A stretch of DNA of 45,620 nucleotides from Verrucomicrobiota bacterium (GCA_026397725.1 JAPLUI010000107.1:1-45620), one strand, 5' to 3'. Shown: positions 31,323 to 40,556, counted from the first letter of the stretch. Notes: generated from the sequence alone by a model not told the origin. Translations and numbers: made by a program.

Positions 31323-34300
31323 TTACTTTCCATCCGCCTTGGCCGGCCCCAGGTCGTGGAGGGCGTAGGCGGTGAAGTGCACCGGATTGCCGGGAACCGC
31401 CTGGCCGATCCAACGCAGGGTGAGCGTGTCATTCGAGGCCTCCCAAGTGGCGGTGAGCAACGCCGGGGTTTTGACCTCGCCGTTGGCCAATTGATGCTTG
31501 CTGCCGGCCACTTCCACCACCCCGTTGCGGGGCAGGTTGCAAATGACTTGGAGGCGATAGGTGTGGCCGACTGTTAGACCGCCGATGGTGAGGGTCGGCT
31601 TGGCGCCCGCCGTGTCCGCCGGGGCTTGCAGCAGGGAATTGATCAGCTTCTTATAGTTGGCATCGCTTGGGGCAGGATAGTAGTCCAGCAGCGCCGAGCC
31701 GCCCCACGAGCCTGATAGAGCCGGGTCACCGGCGGCATTGGCCACACCTTTGAAGGGCACGCCGTGAACGGTGATGTCGGTCGCCTCGCCAAAGTAATAG
31801 GCCCGGACCAGTGTGCCGCTGCTTTGAATCTCCAATCCGCTCGCACCCGCCGAAGTATTCAGGTTGGTTTCGGCAAAGGATGCCAGGCGTGTGAAGGTCA
31901 CAGTGGGTGTCAGGGAGATGGCAAGGTTGCCGGCGGTGGCGCGCAGGACCGCCGATCCCAAGGTCGAGGAGGTCACTCTGAAGGTCACCACGCCCGTCGC
32001 ATCGGACGGTCCCGAGGCCGCTGCAACCGTGTCCTTCGAGCCACGGTTCGAAACCAGGGCGACGGTCTTGCCGGAAACCGGATTGCCGGAGGCATCCTTC
32101 AGGGTCACGGTGACCGTGGCGGCGGTGGCGCCGTCCGCCGGGACCAGGGAGGGGGAGACCAGCACCGTTGAGTTTCCCGCATGTGGCGGGCCCGCCGCGA
32201 AAGTGACAGCGGCCGTCGGGGTTATTACTATTTGCCTAGTAGTATCCCTGGCGCTGAAGACCGCCGTCCCGGCCGTGGTGGATTTCACGGTGAAGGTCAC
32301 GACCCCGTTCTGGCCGGAAGCACCCAAGGCCGCCTCGATCGTGTCCTTCGCGCCACGGCTGGAAACCAGCGTCACTGTCTTGCCCGCAACCGGGGTTTTG
32401 CTAGAGCTTTTCAAGGTGACCGATATTGTGGCAACGGCGACGCCGTCGGCCGTCACCAATGCCGGGGAGGCCGTCACGGTCGAGTTGGCCGCACTCACCA
32501 CGGCCGCCGAAAAGTTCGCGGTAGCAGTTAGAGCGACCTTCACGATGTCCGATTGATCCGTGGCGGTGAAGACGGGCGAGCCCGCCGTCGCGGAAGTCAC
32601 GCTGAAGGTCACCACGCCGGAACCGCCGGAAGGTCCCGAGGGCGCGGAAATCGTGTCAATCGCGCCGCGGTTAGAAACCAGCGTCACGGCTTTGCCGGAC
32701 GCGGGATTGCCGTTGGCATCCTTGAGGGTGACGGTGATGGTGGCCGTGGTGACGCCGTCGCTCGCAAGGATCGCGGGATTGGCCACCATGGTGGAACGGG
32801 CGGCATCGGCTCTAACATGAACCTTGGCGGCCACCGGGATACCAGTGCGGAGCACCACCGGGCCTAACAATCCGGCGGGTTGGAGGCCATTACCGCCAGC
32901 GCGGCACTGAGTCAGCCGTTCGTTGTCGGGCAACTTGGCATCGGCAGACAAGCGGTTGTTCCAGGTGTTGGCCACCGTGATCACCAGTTGGTTGTCGGAT
33001 GCTTTCAGCAGGCCGGGCGGAACCGCCACCCGCCACGGGGGACACCACACCACGCCCAGATCCTGCCCATTGATTTCGACCCGCGCCATTTCCATGACGG
33101 TGCCGAGGTCAAGGATCGTCGGCTGATCCGACCGGACGCCTGCCGGAAGACTGCACGATTTCCGATAGGTCGCCACGCCGCTGTAGCCTTTGATTCCATC
33201 CTCGGGCCGTTGGTTCCAATCCGTCAGTTGCGCCATGACCAGCGACACATCCTTGGAACCCGGCGCAACGGAAGGCGGCAAGGGTTTGACCCATGCGGCA
33301 TCAAAGGTCACGTTCCATGGTCCCTCGACCGTCATGATCGGCTTGAGTTCCGGGAAATTCACGCCGGCCGGGGCGGTGGGCGTGCCGTCACACAGCACCA
33401 GAAACAACGCCTGGTTAGGCTCAAAATGCAGTGGCACGGTGATCCGTCCGTCTGCTCCCACGCTCTTTTTGGGCAAGTCGCGCGAAGAACCGTCGAGCGG
33501 ATCGAACAACCGGACCACCTTGCCCTTGGCACGCACGGTCACCGCCAAGTCCGCCGGTTGGTCCAGCGGATTGGCTAGAAAGTAGATCTCGTCCGAATCG
33601 ACCCGGCGGTGCAGCCAGGATAGCGCAGACGGTTTGCCAGCCTCGTTCGCCTCGCAATCGGGAGCCAGTCCGTCTTTAGTTAGGACATCAGCAACCGGCC
33701 GGCCCCAGATCACCCGGCCCTTGCCTAACGATCTATCACCTGCGTCGCCTGAATCCGCACCCCACAAGGCATCAGCGTGGTCTTTGAAAGCGGCTTCCGA
33801 CTTTTGCATGTCGCCCAGACCCGGCGTCCGGAGCGGGCGTTTGCCGACCAGCGTCAGCCCCGCCTCGACGAGTTGACGGATTCTGCCAAGCGTCGCGGCG
33901 GTCATCGTCACACATTGCGGATCAGTTAGAACGAGATAACGGTAACTCGGGCCGCTGCCGCCACTCGCGCCGGGACTTGACTTGCAGGGAGGCAGCACCA
34001 GGCGCCCGTCTCTCACCTCGGCACGCGTGAAGAGCACCTCGGCGTTGATCCCGTCGTAGTCGTAGCCGGCGGGCAAGGCAGGCACGAGAAACTCCTTGGC
34101 CGGCACGAAGCGGAATGATCCGTCACCCACGAAATACGCCGCATCCGCCACAAAATCCCCCTGCTGCAGAAGATACTGACACCGTCCCATGTAACCGATG
34201 AACCCATCGGCCAGCGGCCACCATGAAAAGTTACGGTTGAAGATATCATAATCTATCATCCCCGGTTTTTCGTCGGTCGGTTGATGAGTGTACTTGTGGA

Positions 34301-36191
34301 TCACCGCCTGGTTGAGCCCCCGTGCCCAGGCCTCGTGCAGGGTTTTGCGGTATTTCATCGGGCGTTCAAACAGGCCCTGCGTCGGATCGAAGGTGAGCGT
34401 TTCAGCCTGTACGAACCGGTAGCCATAAATCCGCGCAGCGGAGGCCGCCGTGCGCATCACATCAACGTGTTGCCGCAACTGCACGTCCCAGGTGAGCCCG
34501 CCATGCCAGAATTCGGCCATCGGCCGGTCAGACCTGCCGAATACCTTGAGTCCGTCCATGTGCGGTATCGGATAGGTTCCATAACCTGATTCCGAAGCAA
34601 TGCCGCCATTCATCTGGTGCGCACGTTCCTGCAAGCGTCCGTAATAGTCCGCCAGCAGATCTGCCACCGTGGCGCGATAATCCCAGAGGAATCGGTCGGT
34701 GGTCTGGCGACCATCGACAATGCGCCGGGCCATGGCAGGCAGCCAGGTCACCAGGTCGTAGCCCCGGCGTTGCTGGAATTGCTGGCGGAAATCGTCCGTC
34801 CAGGTCGGTTGCTGGCCTTGTGCGCCGAGGCCGATCTCCCAACTGTCGGTGTGGTAGTAGATGGGCGCGCCGCCGGCATGCTTGACGCTCAACTCACGCA
34901 TGCGTGCGGCCGGGTGATCCATCATCAGGTCGGCGCACTTGGTGCTCAGCACATCCGCTTCGTATCCGCCGCCATTGCCCATGCGGGCGGGTTCTGCCAA
35001 GGGCGTCCAGCCGAAGCGCAGCACCGTCCATTGCCCGGCCGGGAACTTCCAATCGAGCATTCCGTTAGGTTGCAGATGTTTCGACAAGTCCATCACGCTT
35101 GCGGCTGAAACATCGCAGGCGCCGTCCTCTGGATACTCCTCCTCCAACGCAGCATATGGTTTGGGGGGCCATCCGAAAAACGAGAAATTGGATGACTTGA
35201 ACGCCCAATGTTTGATGCCTCTGCGTTGCACCGGCAGATCGCCCTGGCGGAGCAATTGGAACTCGGCCAACTGAAGATCCGGCGTGTGGGCCTCGGGAAT
35301 CGAGAGGCGGAAATACCGGGCCGTCGTCGCGGGAAATTGCACCCGCTGTTGTTCGCCGGGCTCCATCGTGAAACGTGTCACTGTCTTGAACGTCTTGCCA
35401 TCGTCGGATGTTAGGATTTCGGCCCCCTTCGGCCCAGCCTTAGGCATGCCGGCAACAAACGCACTGGTGACAGTGAGCGGCTGGGCAAATGTCAGATCCA
35501 ATCGTGCCGGGGATTGCGGCTTGCACGGCGCTTGCGTGGCCCAGCATGTTTCCGGATCACCATCCATGGCATGAATTGCCTGCCAATTGTCACCCGTATC
35601 ATCATTCTTAACATTGTTGGCCTTGATTTCCTGCGGTATCGGCGGCTTCGCGGTTTTCTCTTTGAACGCCACCACCGCCACATCGTGATAGACATCCAAG
35701 CGTGTCAGCGGCATGGGCAATGCCACGTCCAACAAACCCGGGCCATTGACTTGAATCTCCGAGTACACCAACTGCTTGGCGCCATCCTCCTTGCCCACCC
35801 AGCCACCGCCATGAGACCATCCGTCCACAATGCTTGCCGCCATGGTCATGTCCGCGGCTTTCGCCAGGCGCAGGGCCTCGCCAAACCAGGCATCCCATTC
35901 GGGGCCGAGCATTTTTGGCTCGTTAGGCACCGGCCGTCCGCCCTGGTTGCTCGTCTGCATGTGCATCACGCCGCCGATGCCTTGATCCTTCATCGCGGCG
36001 ATGTCCTTGGCTATCCCATCAGGATTGCCGTAGCCGCCCTGAAACCACCAGTAAACCCATGGCTTTGCCTCGTGGGGCGGAAGCTTGAAGTCCTGGGCCA
36101 GATCCCCCGTGAACGGTTGCGGAAGATCCGCTCCAATAACCGGGGACCAGGGCATGACCAATGCCACGCATGCAATCAGTGTGTGTTTCAT
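31323..36191 (-). CDS. Giant GH106-like rhamnosidase with discoidin and three BIG1 Ig-like domains
   Basis: 1622 residues; signal peptide MKHTLIACVALVMPWSPVIG. GH106 signatures: KLPPHEAKPWVYWWFQGGYG (36-55), APIYYHTDSWEIGLGAQ (442-458), TDDFRQQFQQRRGYDL (465-480) and MAEFWHGG (558-565). A discoidin-like insert lies at about 202-315 (ARYFRLSIPEAHTPDLQL). The family's C-terminal sandwich covers about 955-1120 (VEINGQDLGVVW). Three BIG1-type Ig domains follow at about 1133, 1237 and 1341, exactly 104 residues apart, each with ADG/SDG..ATITVTLK and GK.V.LVS. A final 185-residue beta domain (about 1438-1622) is related to one in the protein at 42463-44673. The Ig array probably lifts the enzyme off the cell surface. 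The ATG overlaps the preceding stop (ATGA). Confidence 0.9.
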   Translation of the reverse strand: MKHTLIACVALVMPWSPVIGADLPQPFTGDLAQDFKLPPHEAKPWVYWWFQGGYGNPDGIAKDIAAMKDQGIGGVMHMQTSNQGGRPVPNEPKMLGPEWDAWFGEALRLAKAADMTMAASIVDGWSHGGGWVGKEDGAKQLVYSEIQVNGPGLLDVALPMPLTRLDVYHDVAVVAFKEKTAKPPIPQEIKANNVKNDDTGDNWQAIHAMDGDPETCWATQAPCKPQSPARLDLTFAQPLTVTSAFVAGMPKAGPKGAEILTSDDGKTFKTVTRFTMEPGEQQRVQFPATTARYFRLSIPEAHTPDLQLAEFQLLRQGDLPVQRRGIKHWAFKSSNFSFFGWPPKPYAALEEEYPEDGACDVSAASVMDLSKHLQPNGMLDWKFPAGQWTVLRFGWTPLAEPARMGNGGGYEADVLSTKCADLMMDHPAARMRELSVKHAGGAPIYYHTDSWEIGLGAQGQQPTWTDDFRQQFQQRRGYDLVTWLPAMARRIVDGRQTTDRFLWDYRATVADLLADYYGRLQERAHQMNGGIASESGYGTYPIPHMDGLKVFGRSDRPMAEFWHGGLTWDVQLRQHVDVMRTAASAARIYGYRFVQAETLTFDPTQGLFERPMKYRKTLHEAWARGLNQAVIHKYTHQPTDEKPGMIDYDIFNRNFSWWPLADGFIGYMGRCQYLLQQGDFVADAAYFVGDGSFRFVPAKEFLVPALPAGYDYDGINAEVLFTRAEVRDGRLVLPPCKSSPGASGGSGPSYRYLVLTDPQCVTMTAATLGRIRQLVEAGLTLVGKRPLRTPGLGDMQKSEAAFKDHADALWGADSGDAGDRSLGKGRVIWGRPVADVLTKDGLAPDCEANEAGKPSALSWLHRRVDSDEIYFLANPLDQPADLAVTVRAKGKVVRLFDPLDGSSRDLPKKSVGADGRITVPLHFEPNQALFLVLCDGTPTAPAGVNFPELKPIMTVEGPWNVTFDAAWVKPLPPSVAPGSKDVSLVMAQLTDWNQRPEDGIKGYSGVATYRKSCSLPAGVRSDQPTILDLGTVMEMARVEINGQDLGVVWCPPWRVAVPPGLLKASDNQLVITVANTWNNRLSADAKLPDNERLTQCRAGGNGLQPAGLLGPVVLRTGIPVAAKVHVRADAARSTMVANPAILASDGVTTATITVTLKDANGNPASGKAVTLVSNRGAIDTISAPSGPSGGSGVVTFSVTSATAGSPVFTATDQSDIVKVALTATANFSAAVVSAANSTVTASPALVTADGVAVATISVTLKSSSKTPVAGKTVTLVSSRGAKDTIEAALGASGQNGVVTFTVKSTTAGTAVFSARDTTRQIVITPTAAVTFAAGPPHAGNSTVLVSPSLVPADGATAATVTVTLKDASGNPVSGKTVALVSNRGSKDTVAAASGPSDATGVVTFRVTSSTLGSAVLRATAGNLAISLTPTVTFTRLASFAETNLNTSAGASGLEIQSSGTLVRAYYFGEATDITVHGVPFKGVANAAGDPALSGSWGGSALLDYYPAPSDANYKKLINSLLQAPADTAGAKPTLTIGGLTVGHTYRLQVICNLPRNGVVEVAGSKHQLANGEVKTPALLTATWEASNDTLTLRWIGQAVPGNPVHFTAYALHDLGPAKADGK
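31889..32795 (-). repeat. Three tandem 312-base repeats encoding Ig-like domains
   Basis: Codons for STMVANPAILASDG, STVTASPALVTADG and STVLVSPSLVPADG begin exactly 104 codons apart within the 1622-residue gene. The repeats differ at many positions, so they are old or maintained by selection, but length is perfectly conserved. Such arrays are prone to recombination-driven copy change. Confidence 0.85.
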
Positions 36192-36877
36192 ATCAGTTGA
36201 GATTCCAGCGTGAAACTGCTGGCGTTGGCGTTGCCGAGGATGCGGGTGGCGACAGCGATCGTGCGGCTGTCGGGGTTAGGATGGGGAGCATCCGGCTCAA
36301 AGAGCAACGGGGCGCCGGAATCGGCAGGCCGCGCGATGGCCTTGGTGTCGGCATTATTGCGTGCGATGATATTCTGCAATGCCATGGCCAGCGGGACGGT
36401 TCTCTTGTTAGCCAGTTCGACGCTGAGCAGATTGCGGTTGGCATCCACCCAGGAGCGTGAGGTGAGCGCGGCGTCGGCCTTGGCGAATTCGCCGCGGAGT
36501 TCCGCATGCTGCATGTCAACCGTGGTCTTCAAGGTCGCGCCCGGCAAGGCCGGCGTCATGATCCGCAGCCGTCCCACCGTTAGAACCGACACATCCCGCT
36601 TTCCTATCAAAAACGAACTCCCGGAGTCGTGCTTGCCGATATGGAAGCTCAGCGCATCCGCCGGGCCTGCCAGCAGGATGCCCACATCGCCATTGCCCAT
36701 GAGCGGCCCGCTCGCCATGTTGTTGCTCGCCCCGCCGACCGGCCCGATGATGACAAATGAGTGCCTGCCGACCATCGGTGCGCCATCCGACGATGGCACC
36801 CCGCAAGCCCGCGATGCGACCAGCAGAATCGCCACCACGGATAACCCATTCTTCAGATGTTTCATGGTCAGTTTCAT
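36188..36877 (-). CDS. Truncated N-terminal part of a DUF5703/GH95-like glycosidase
   Basis: 229 residues from an ATG at 36877 (a second ATG at 36865 is possible) with GGAAGG 11 bases upstream. Signal peptide LKNGLSVVAILLVASRACG. The segment IIGPVGGASNNMASGPLMGN, then GDVGILLAGPADALSFHIGK, is the opening of GH95-like/DUF5703-like proteins (compare SMPLGNGDIGLNVW in the intact protein at 36988-39750), and it ends after only the first beta-sandwich domain. The helical barrel with the active site is missing, so glycosidase activity is unlikely. The stop overlaps the start of the giant GH106 gene (ATGA). Either a remnant or a retained binding domain. A 600-codon frame running from 37990 to 36188 is a chance read-through into this gene. 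Confidence 0.72.
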   Translation of the reverse strand: MKLTMKHLKNGLSVVAILLVASRACGVPSSDGAPMVGRHSFVIIGPVGGASNNMASGPLMGNGDVGILLAGPADALSFHIGKHDSGSSFLIGKRDVSVLTVGRLRIMTPALPGATLKTTVDMQHAELRGEFAKADAALTSRSWVDANRNLLSVELANKRTVPLAMALQNIIARNNADTKAIARPADSGAPLLFEPDAPHPNPDSRTIAVATRILGNANASSFTLESQLI

Positions 36878-36987
36878 TTGTTGATACCTTCCCATTGGTC
36901 GTATCCGTTCACAGATATCAGAGACATGCTGAGAAATTTTCCCGGACGGTACCGACCACAAGCATAACCGTTCAATGGGATTCCCGG

Positions 36988-39750
36988 TCAGATTGGCCCC
37001 TCCAGTTCCAGTTTGATGATCGTGTCGATCTGGTCCCGCTGGGCAGCGGGCAGCGAGATCAACAGATCCTGTCCATCCTGCTTGACGCTCACCTGTCCCC
37101 CGGTGAGGACCGTTGCGGCGACGATTTTTTTCGGCAGGGGGGGCAGGTGCAGTTGCTCGCCCGGCCAGTCGAGCACGTGGAGATAGACCACCTTGCCTTT
37201 GGAAACGCTGCCGCCCCATCGGCCGGCGGCAAACGGCCCGCCGCAAACACCATACAGGCTTTCGCCGTATTTTGCCAGCCAGGGGCCGGTTGTCTTGAGC
37301 CTCGCAACGTCTTCCGGCATCACTTGACCGTCCGCCATCGGCGACAGGCCAAACAGCTTGTTGCGGTCGGCGCACGCGACGCTCACCAGCGTGCGGATGC
37401 GATTGGCCTGCGTGGTCATGTCTATCACATCGGCCGCGCGCGACGCAGGCGTCACCTTCAAGGACTGCAGCTTGCCGTCGCGATAGGCACCCTCCACGGT
37501 CGTCTGATACGGCGCGTGCAACTTGAACTCGACGGCCCAATCTTCCGGCCATGCTGGCAACACGTAGATCTGTCGGTCGTTTGTCTGCAATATCATGCTT
37601 TGAAGACCGTTGGCGCTGTTGGCCCCGTGGTCGTTGTCGGGCGTGTAATCCATCTTGGTTTCCCAGAACGCGGGGAACCGTGCGTGCGGGTGGCCAGGTT
37701 GAGGCGGCAGCGTGTTGCCGTGGTCGCCGTAACGGTTGTTGCCGAACCATGGAAACTCGTCGGCGAAGTTCAGACCGACCAGTTTGGCGGCTGCCTTGGG
37801 CAGCCCGAGATAGGCCGCTTGCATGGGTGCTTGGACCCAGCCGCCGGTCTGCCAACTCTGCGTGTCGGGAGTTCCATCGAGGCTCAGTTGGCGGACGGCG
37901 AACGACTGTCGCCCCACGGCCAGAAGGTCCGGGTTCCACAGGGTCACCTGGCGGAACGGATAGATGGCGTACAGTTCCGGCGTCTCGCAAATCAAGCGGC
38001 CGCTATATGTCTCTCCCGGGGCCAACAGTGTCTGTCCCTTGATGACCCGCGTGGGCACGGCCGGAAGTTCATCGAGCAGCTTGCGCCAATGCTCCTTGCG
38101 GCCTTTGCCGATCAGCTCCACGTCCATCGCCGCAAGCTGGCCGAGCAGGTATCGCAGTCCGCACACCTCCGTCACCGGATTCGTGACCGGTTGGTAGGTC
38201 TCGACGGCCCCGGCTGGCGAGACGACCATTTTTCCCTGCGCGTCGCGTTGGATAAAATGCTTCTCGAAGAACGTGACGAAGGCGTCGGCGCAGGGCAACA
38301 GGACATCGCGGAGGAATTGCCGATCCTGAGTGTACGCATAGTAATCGCACATCATCGACGGCATTTCGACATTGCTGGTGAAGTGATACTGCAAGTGCTG
38401 GGGAACGGGAAGCAGGGCCGACACGCCCTTCCAGAGCATCGCCTCGGTCATCATCGCGCCGTCGTGCTGATACCACGCTTGTGAGCGCGACTTGGAAACC
38501 TCCAGGGCATCGAACACCGCCTGAAAGACCGGCCGCATCAGGTCGAAGTCGCCCCGGGCGATCATCGACCAATACGGCAGCCGGGTATTCTGCCACATGA
38601 TCGGCAGGCCCTCCCAATCGCGGTGGTCGGCATTGACGGCCGTGCCGCGCGGCCCGCCGAAGGCATAGGTGCCGGCGGGCATGTCCATCGTGAATATTGA
38701 CCCGTTGAAGAGCAGCGGGAACGCTCCGCGGCTGGCGCAGGCCTGCATGAACCGTTCAAGGGCGTGGCCCTGGGTGAGCGTCTTCGCTGGTTCGCACCCG
38801 GCCACCACGATGCGGCTGCGATGCCAGAATTCGGACCACCATTGGCAATGAGCCTGCCACGTATCCGTCGGATCGAGCTTGTCCGTCACCGCCGCTTGCT
38901 GATCCAGTTGGGCCTGCCACTGTTCAGTTGTGTCGGTCTGGTTGTTCAGAATGTGGATCGAAAGGTCCAGCAACTTGGTCTTAGCCGCCGCAGCGAGCGC
39001 GGTGGGCGACTGGCGCACCAGGCCCGGACCGCGGGCCAGCGCGCCGAAGGTCCGGTGCAACAGCGGGTCTGTCATTGTTTTCGCCAACTCGCCTGAACCT
39101 TCTTTGGTCAATTGCGCCGACCAGATGGAGCTTTCGTTGCGAAAGCACCAGAGCAGCCGATCGGCCTTGTCGGCCAACAGCACGTCCGGCGGGTCGGGCT
39201 GCGCGTGGGCCGCCGCCAAGCTTGCCACCTGCCGCTGCGGGCGGCCCGACTCTACGCTGACCTGCGCCTCTAGCGGCAAATCGCTCCGGCCGCGCACGTG
39301 AATTGAAGGATGGTTGGCGTCAACCCAAACCTCCAGCGACACGGCTTCGCCCGGCTGGCCTGCTTGCACTGCGATGCGGGCGTTTTGCAGATCCAGGGTT
39401 TGACGAAACGGCAGCCCGGAGGCAAAGGGGTTGGGTTTCAGCGCAATGCGAATCTTCCCCAGCTTCCGGTTCACGTGGTTGCCGTCGAACGCATCGGCCT
39501 TGCTGATGTAGAACTGCAGGTCGCCGCCCTCTTCGACCCAGACGTTCAGGCCGATGTCGCCGTTTCCCAGCGGCATCGAGCCCAGGGAGTCCTTGCTGGG
39601 GGAGTTCCAAGTGACGTTGCTTTGGCTGAGCCAAGCTAGGTCCGGCTGGGCCTGCGTGTCAGCAGACTGCACCTCGTTCGACACCTCAGCCGCCCGCACC
39701 CAGCTTGTTGCCAGCACAGCCGACATGAATCCCATGATAACTATCTTCAT
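36988..39750 (-). CDS. DUF5703 family, GH95-like (alpha/alpha)6-barrel glycosidase
   Basis: 920 residues; signal peptide MKIVIMGFMSAVLATSWVRA. NVTWNSPSKDSLGSMPLGNG then DIGLNVWVEEGGDLQFYISK (about 45-85) is the DUF5703 start. The central part (LLFNGSIFTMDMPAG; DHRDWEGLPIMWQNTRLPYW; YYAYTQDRQFLRDVLLPCAD) is the six-hairpin barrel found in GH95 fucosidases and relatives, and NANSANGLQSMILQ-like and YVLPAWPEDWAVEFKL segments plus the C-terminal VVYLHVLDWPGEQLHLPPLP complete it. The substrate is unknown; a fucose- or galactose-type residue is plausible. The ATG overlaps the stop of the GH78 chimera (ATGA), and a 110-base gap without a clear promoter separates it from the truncated relative downstream. 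Appears complete. Confidence 0.85.
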   Translation of the reverse strand: MKIVIMGFMSAVLATSWVRAAEVSNEVQSADTQAQPDLAWLSQSNVTWNSPSKDSLGSMPLGNGDIGLNVWVEEGGDLQFYISKADAFDGNHVNRKLGKIRIALKPNPFASGLPFRQTLDLQNARIAVQAGQPGEAVSLEVWVDANHPSIHVRGRSDLPLEAQVSVESGRPQRQVASLAAAHAQPDPPDVLLADKADRLLWCFRNESSIWSAQLTKEGSGELAKTMTDPLLHRTFGALARGPGLVRQSPTALAAAAKTKLLDLSIHILNNQTDTTEQWQAQLDQQAAVTDKLDPTDTWQAHCQWWSEFWHRSRIVVAGCEPAKTLTQGHALERFMQACASRGAFPLLFNGSIFTMDMPAGTYAFGGPRGTAVNADHRDWEGLPIMWQNTRLPYWSMIARGDFDLMRPVFQAVFDALEVSKSRSQAWYQHDGAMMTEAMLWKGVSALLPVPQHLQYHFTSNVEMPSMMCDYYAYTQDRQFLRDVLLPCADAFVTFFEKHFIQRDAQGKMVVSPAGAVETYQPVTNPVTEVCGLRYLLGQLAAMDVELIGKGRKEHWRKLLDELPAVPTRVIKGQTLLAPGETYSGRLICETPELYAIYPFRQVTLWNPDLLAVGRQSFAVRQLSLDGTPDTQSWQTGGWVQAPMQAAYLGLPKAAAKLVGLNFADEFPWFGNNRYGDHGNTLPPQPGHPHARFPAFWETKMDYTPDNDHGANSANGLQSMILQTNDRQIYVLPAWPEDWAVEFKLHAPYQTTVEGAYRDGKLQSLKVTPASRAADVIDMTTQANRIRTLVSVACADRNKLFGLSPMADGQVMPEDVARLKTTGPWLAKYGESLYGVCGGPFAAGRWGGSVSKGKVVYLHVLDWPGEQLHLPPLPKKIVAATVLTGGQVSVKQDGQDLLISLPAAQRDQIDTIIKLELEGPI

Positions 39751-40241
39751 TTCCTCTTCCTTTCAAACGTTACGGGTGCTTCGACCGGGGTCGCATCGGC
39801 GGGGGCGGCTCCCGCCACCTTGACCTCAGCCCATTCCTGCGCATTCCGCTTATCGGGGAAACACCCGTCGATAAACCCGGTGGGGTAACGGACCATCGGC
39901 TCGTAAGCGCGTTCCAGCAATCTACGGTCGCCGTAGTAGAGATAGGTTTTCCATGGCAACACGCCCTGGTCCTTGGCCAGCAACTCCGGAGTCGAGGCGA
40001 TCAGCACCTGATAGGAAGTTTGTTTCTGACTTCTGTCCTCTGATCTCTGACTGCTCTCTTCAATGACCCACGACAGCCGCGGCTTGACCGCGTCGATGCC
40101 GAGCGGGTGGTCCCGGTAATCGCAGCGGAGATGTGTTAGGTCTGCGGCAGTTGCGGCCGGGAGGCCGGACAGCATCGCGCAGACTGCAAGCAGGTGTGCC
40201 GCGATGCGGCGGGTGGGGTGATGTTTCATTTGGTGTTTCAT
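39747..40241 (-). CDS. Rearranged remnant of a GH78-like alpha-L-rhamnosidase
   Basis: 164 residues with a signal peptide (HLLAVCAMLSGLPAATAADL). LRCDYRDHPLGIDAVKPRLS followed by WVIEES and TSYQVLIASTPELLAKDQG is the N-terminal domain of GH78 rhamnosidases (about 38-95). It then jumps to PWKTYLYYGDRRLLERAYEP, a segment from the middle of the GH78 catalytic barrel, and ends in an unassigned tail. A full enzyme has 800-1000 residues, so large internal parts are deleted while the frame stayed open. Residues SQRSEDRSQKQ come from a DNA repeat tract. The last codons overlap the DUF5703 start (ATGA). It is the first gene of this transcript; activity is unlikely. Confidence 0.7.
   Translation of the reverse strand: MKHQMKHHPTRRIAAHLLAVCAMLSGLPAATAADLTHLRCDYRDHPLGIDAVKPRLSWVIEESSQRSEDRSQKQTSYQVLIASTPELLAKDQGVLPWKTYLYYGDRRLLERAYEPMVRYPTGFIDGCFPDKRNAQEWAEVKVAGAAPADATPVEAPVTFERKRK
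40024..40060. repeat. In-gene TCTGACTTC/TCTGATCTC tandem tract
   Basis: Four imperfect units (CTGACTTCTGTCCTCTGATC and following) lie inside the GH78 remnant and encode SQRSEDRSQKQ. The same repeat family occurs at 9736-9788 in another gene. In normal GH78 proteins this position is a loop before the strand TAYQVLVAS, which explains why the insertion could be tolerated. Confidence 0.75.
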
Positions 40242-40244
40242 GGT

Positions 40245-40264
40245 TTGAATGGTATTGAATGGTA
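40245..40264. repeat. Perfect tandem duplication of a 10-base unit
   Basis: TTGAATGGTATTGAATGGTA is two exact copies, ending 3 bases upstream of the ATG at 40241 on the minus strand, so it fills the ribosome-binding region of the GH78 remnant. Confidence 0.8.
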
Positions 40265-40409
40265 CTTGCAGGCGCTACCGCAACTTTGCGTACTCCTACT
40301 TGCCAAGTTGTTTTGCTCTTTCACCGAATACTGCCCGCGGGTGGCAGAGTTTGGTGAAATGATGCTGCGGAAGAATCATGGATGAGGAGCGGGGGAAGGG
40401 CGCGAAGCT

Positions 40410-40556
40410 GTGGACTGCGTGCAGCCTGCTGCCGCCGTGATGCTCGCAGCCTGCTGCGGCATGGTCGGCAGGGGAGTAATGGCTGAGCAGGCGGCACTCT
40501 CCCCCCGGCCAGCAGGCTGGCCATGCCAACAGCGGCAGCAGGCTGCCGCAGTCCAC
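40410..40556. repeat. Large inverted repeat (extragenic hairpin element)
   Basis: The left arm GTGGACTGCGTGCAGCCTGC plus TGCCGC (40410-40435) pairs with the right arm GCGGCAGCAGGCTGCCGCAG plus TCCAC (40532-40556); 24 of about 26 positions pair. The CAGCCTGCTG core also recurs inside the loop (40446-40456) and, as its complement, at 40511-40520. Looks like a dispersed extragenic element family made of CAGCCTGCTG cores. Confidence 0.8.

Noticed and set aside
36188..37990. A 600-codon minus-strand frame
   Set aside because: Its first 370 codons are an out-of-phase reading of the DUF5703 gene and the spacer; only the part from 36877 has a signal peptide and family similarity.
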